Source: Clostridium culturomicium
GTDB taxonomy: Bacteria > Bacillota > Clostridia > Clostridiales > Clostridiaceae
NCBI RefSeq assembly: GCF_000821305.1
Contig: NZ_CCXK01000015.1
Coordinates: forward strand, 456,679-520,678
Length of the DNA: 64,000 nucleotides
Direction: 5' to 3'
Shown: positions 62,616 through 64,000 of the stretch, in pieces
Position numbering within the stretch: position 1 is the first letter of the stretch
Layout: every line of letters begins with the position of its first letter
The notes under the pieces: generated by a model
What the model was told of the DNA's origin: nothing
The model's database searches: none
What the model saw: the letters and a program-made list of their open reading frames with translations, nothing else
Made by a program: the position numbers and the translations under genes

Positions 62616-64000
<1,385 letters not shown>

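Overview
This 64 kb window looks like a chromosomal segment of a low-GC, endospore-forming anaerobe, most likely a Clostridium (sensu stricto) species. The reasons are very AT-rich intergenic DNA, strong AGGAGG ribosome binding sites with frequent TTG/GTG starts, sporulation genes (CotS-type coat proteins, spmA/spmB, a YhcN/YlaJ-type lipoprotein, Gin, ricT, abrB), a group B-like [FeFe]-hydrogenase, and a probable selenoprotein. The species call is an inference from these traits; no database search was run.

Layout. 1-5.6 kb: the tail of one glycosyltransferase, a spore-coat kinase-like cluster (two intact CotS-type genes and one degenerate copy), a second glycosyltransferase and manC. 5.8-9.7 kb: surface-polysaccharide functions (LytR-CpsA-Psr ligase, phosphohexomutase, hexapeptide acyltransferase). 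9.8-17.4 kb: [FeFe]-hydrogenase, a CcpA-like regulator, ileS behind an Ile T-box, an MBL-fold hydrolase and a folate-type ECF S component. 17.5-21 kb: an SH3b/NlpC wall hydrolase, a cold-shock gene with a structured leader, and thiT behind a TPP riboswitch. 20.9-29.5 kb: three uncharacterised proteins, then rsmA-rnmV-yabE-like-tatD-metG, the last behind a Met T-box. 30-40.9 kb: MATE pump, spmAB, pepA, YitT, cardiolipin synthase, an RsgI-like orphan, rluF, ispF and small unknowns. 41-47.3 kb: a complete pyrBICFKDE operon with a PyrR-type leader. 47.5-49.5 kb: a HesB-like gene with an in-frame TGA (probable Sec), an HD-domain gene and a DUF1836-like gene. 50.3-60.8 kb: abrB, an NlpC hydrolase, rsmI, a tRNA/rRNA-type methyltransferase, PIN and LysM genes, then ricT-holB-darA-tmk-decarboxylase-gin. 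61-64 kb: a degenerate M20-type protein, then tRNA-Cys, tRNA-Phe, 5S and partial 23S rRNA on the minus strand.

The blocks metG-tatD-yabE-rnmV-rsmA and gin-yaaO-tmk-darA-holB-ricT-yabB-rsmI-abrB resemble a well-known Bacillus subtilis gene neighbourhood near the origin. Here about 20 kb carrying spmAB, pepA, ispF, the pyr operon and other genes lies between the two halves.

Regulation is largely RNA based: two T-boxes, a TPP riboswitch, a pyr attenuator with two candidate PyrR loops, and a cold-shock leader that can pair with its own ribosome binding site. The most interesting items are the in-frame TGA gene, the dual PyrR arrangement, three inverted DnaA-box pairs in long non-coding stretches, a structured dispersed repeat with compensatory stem changes that recurs just downstream of the metG and pyr promoters, and several pseudoenzymes or orphan regulators. 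I did not find a phage, IS element, CRISPR array or a clearly new multi-gene defence system.
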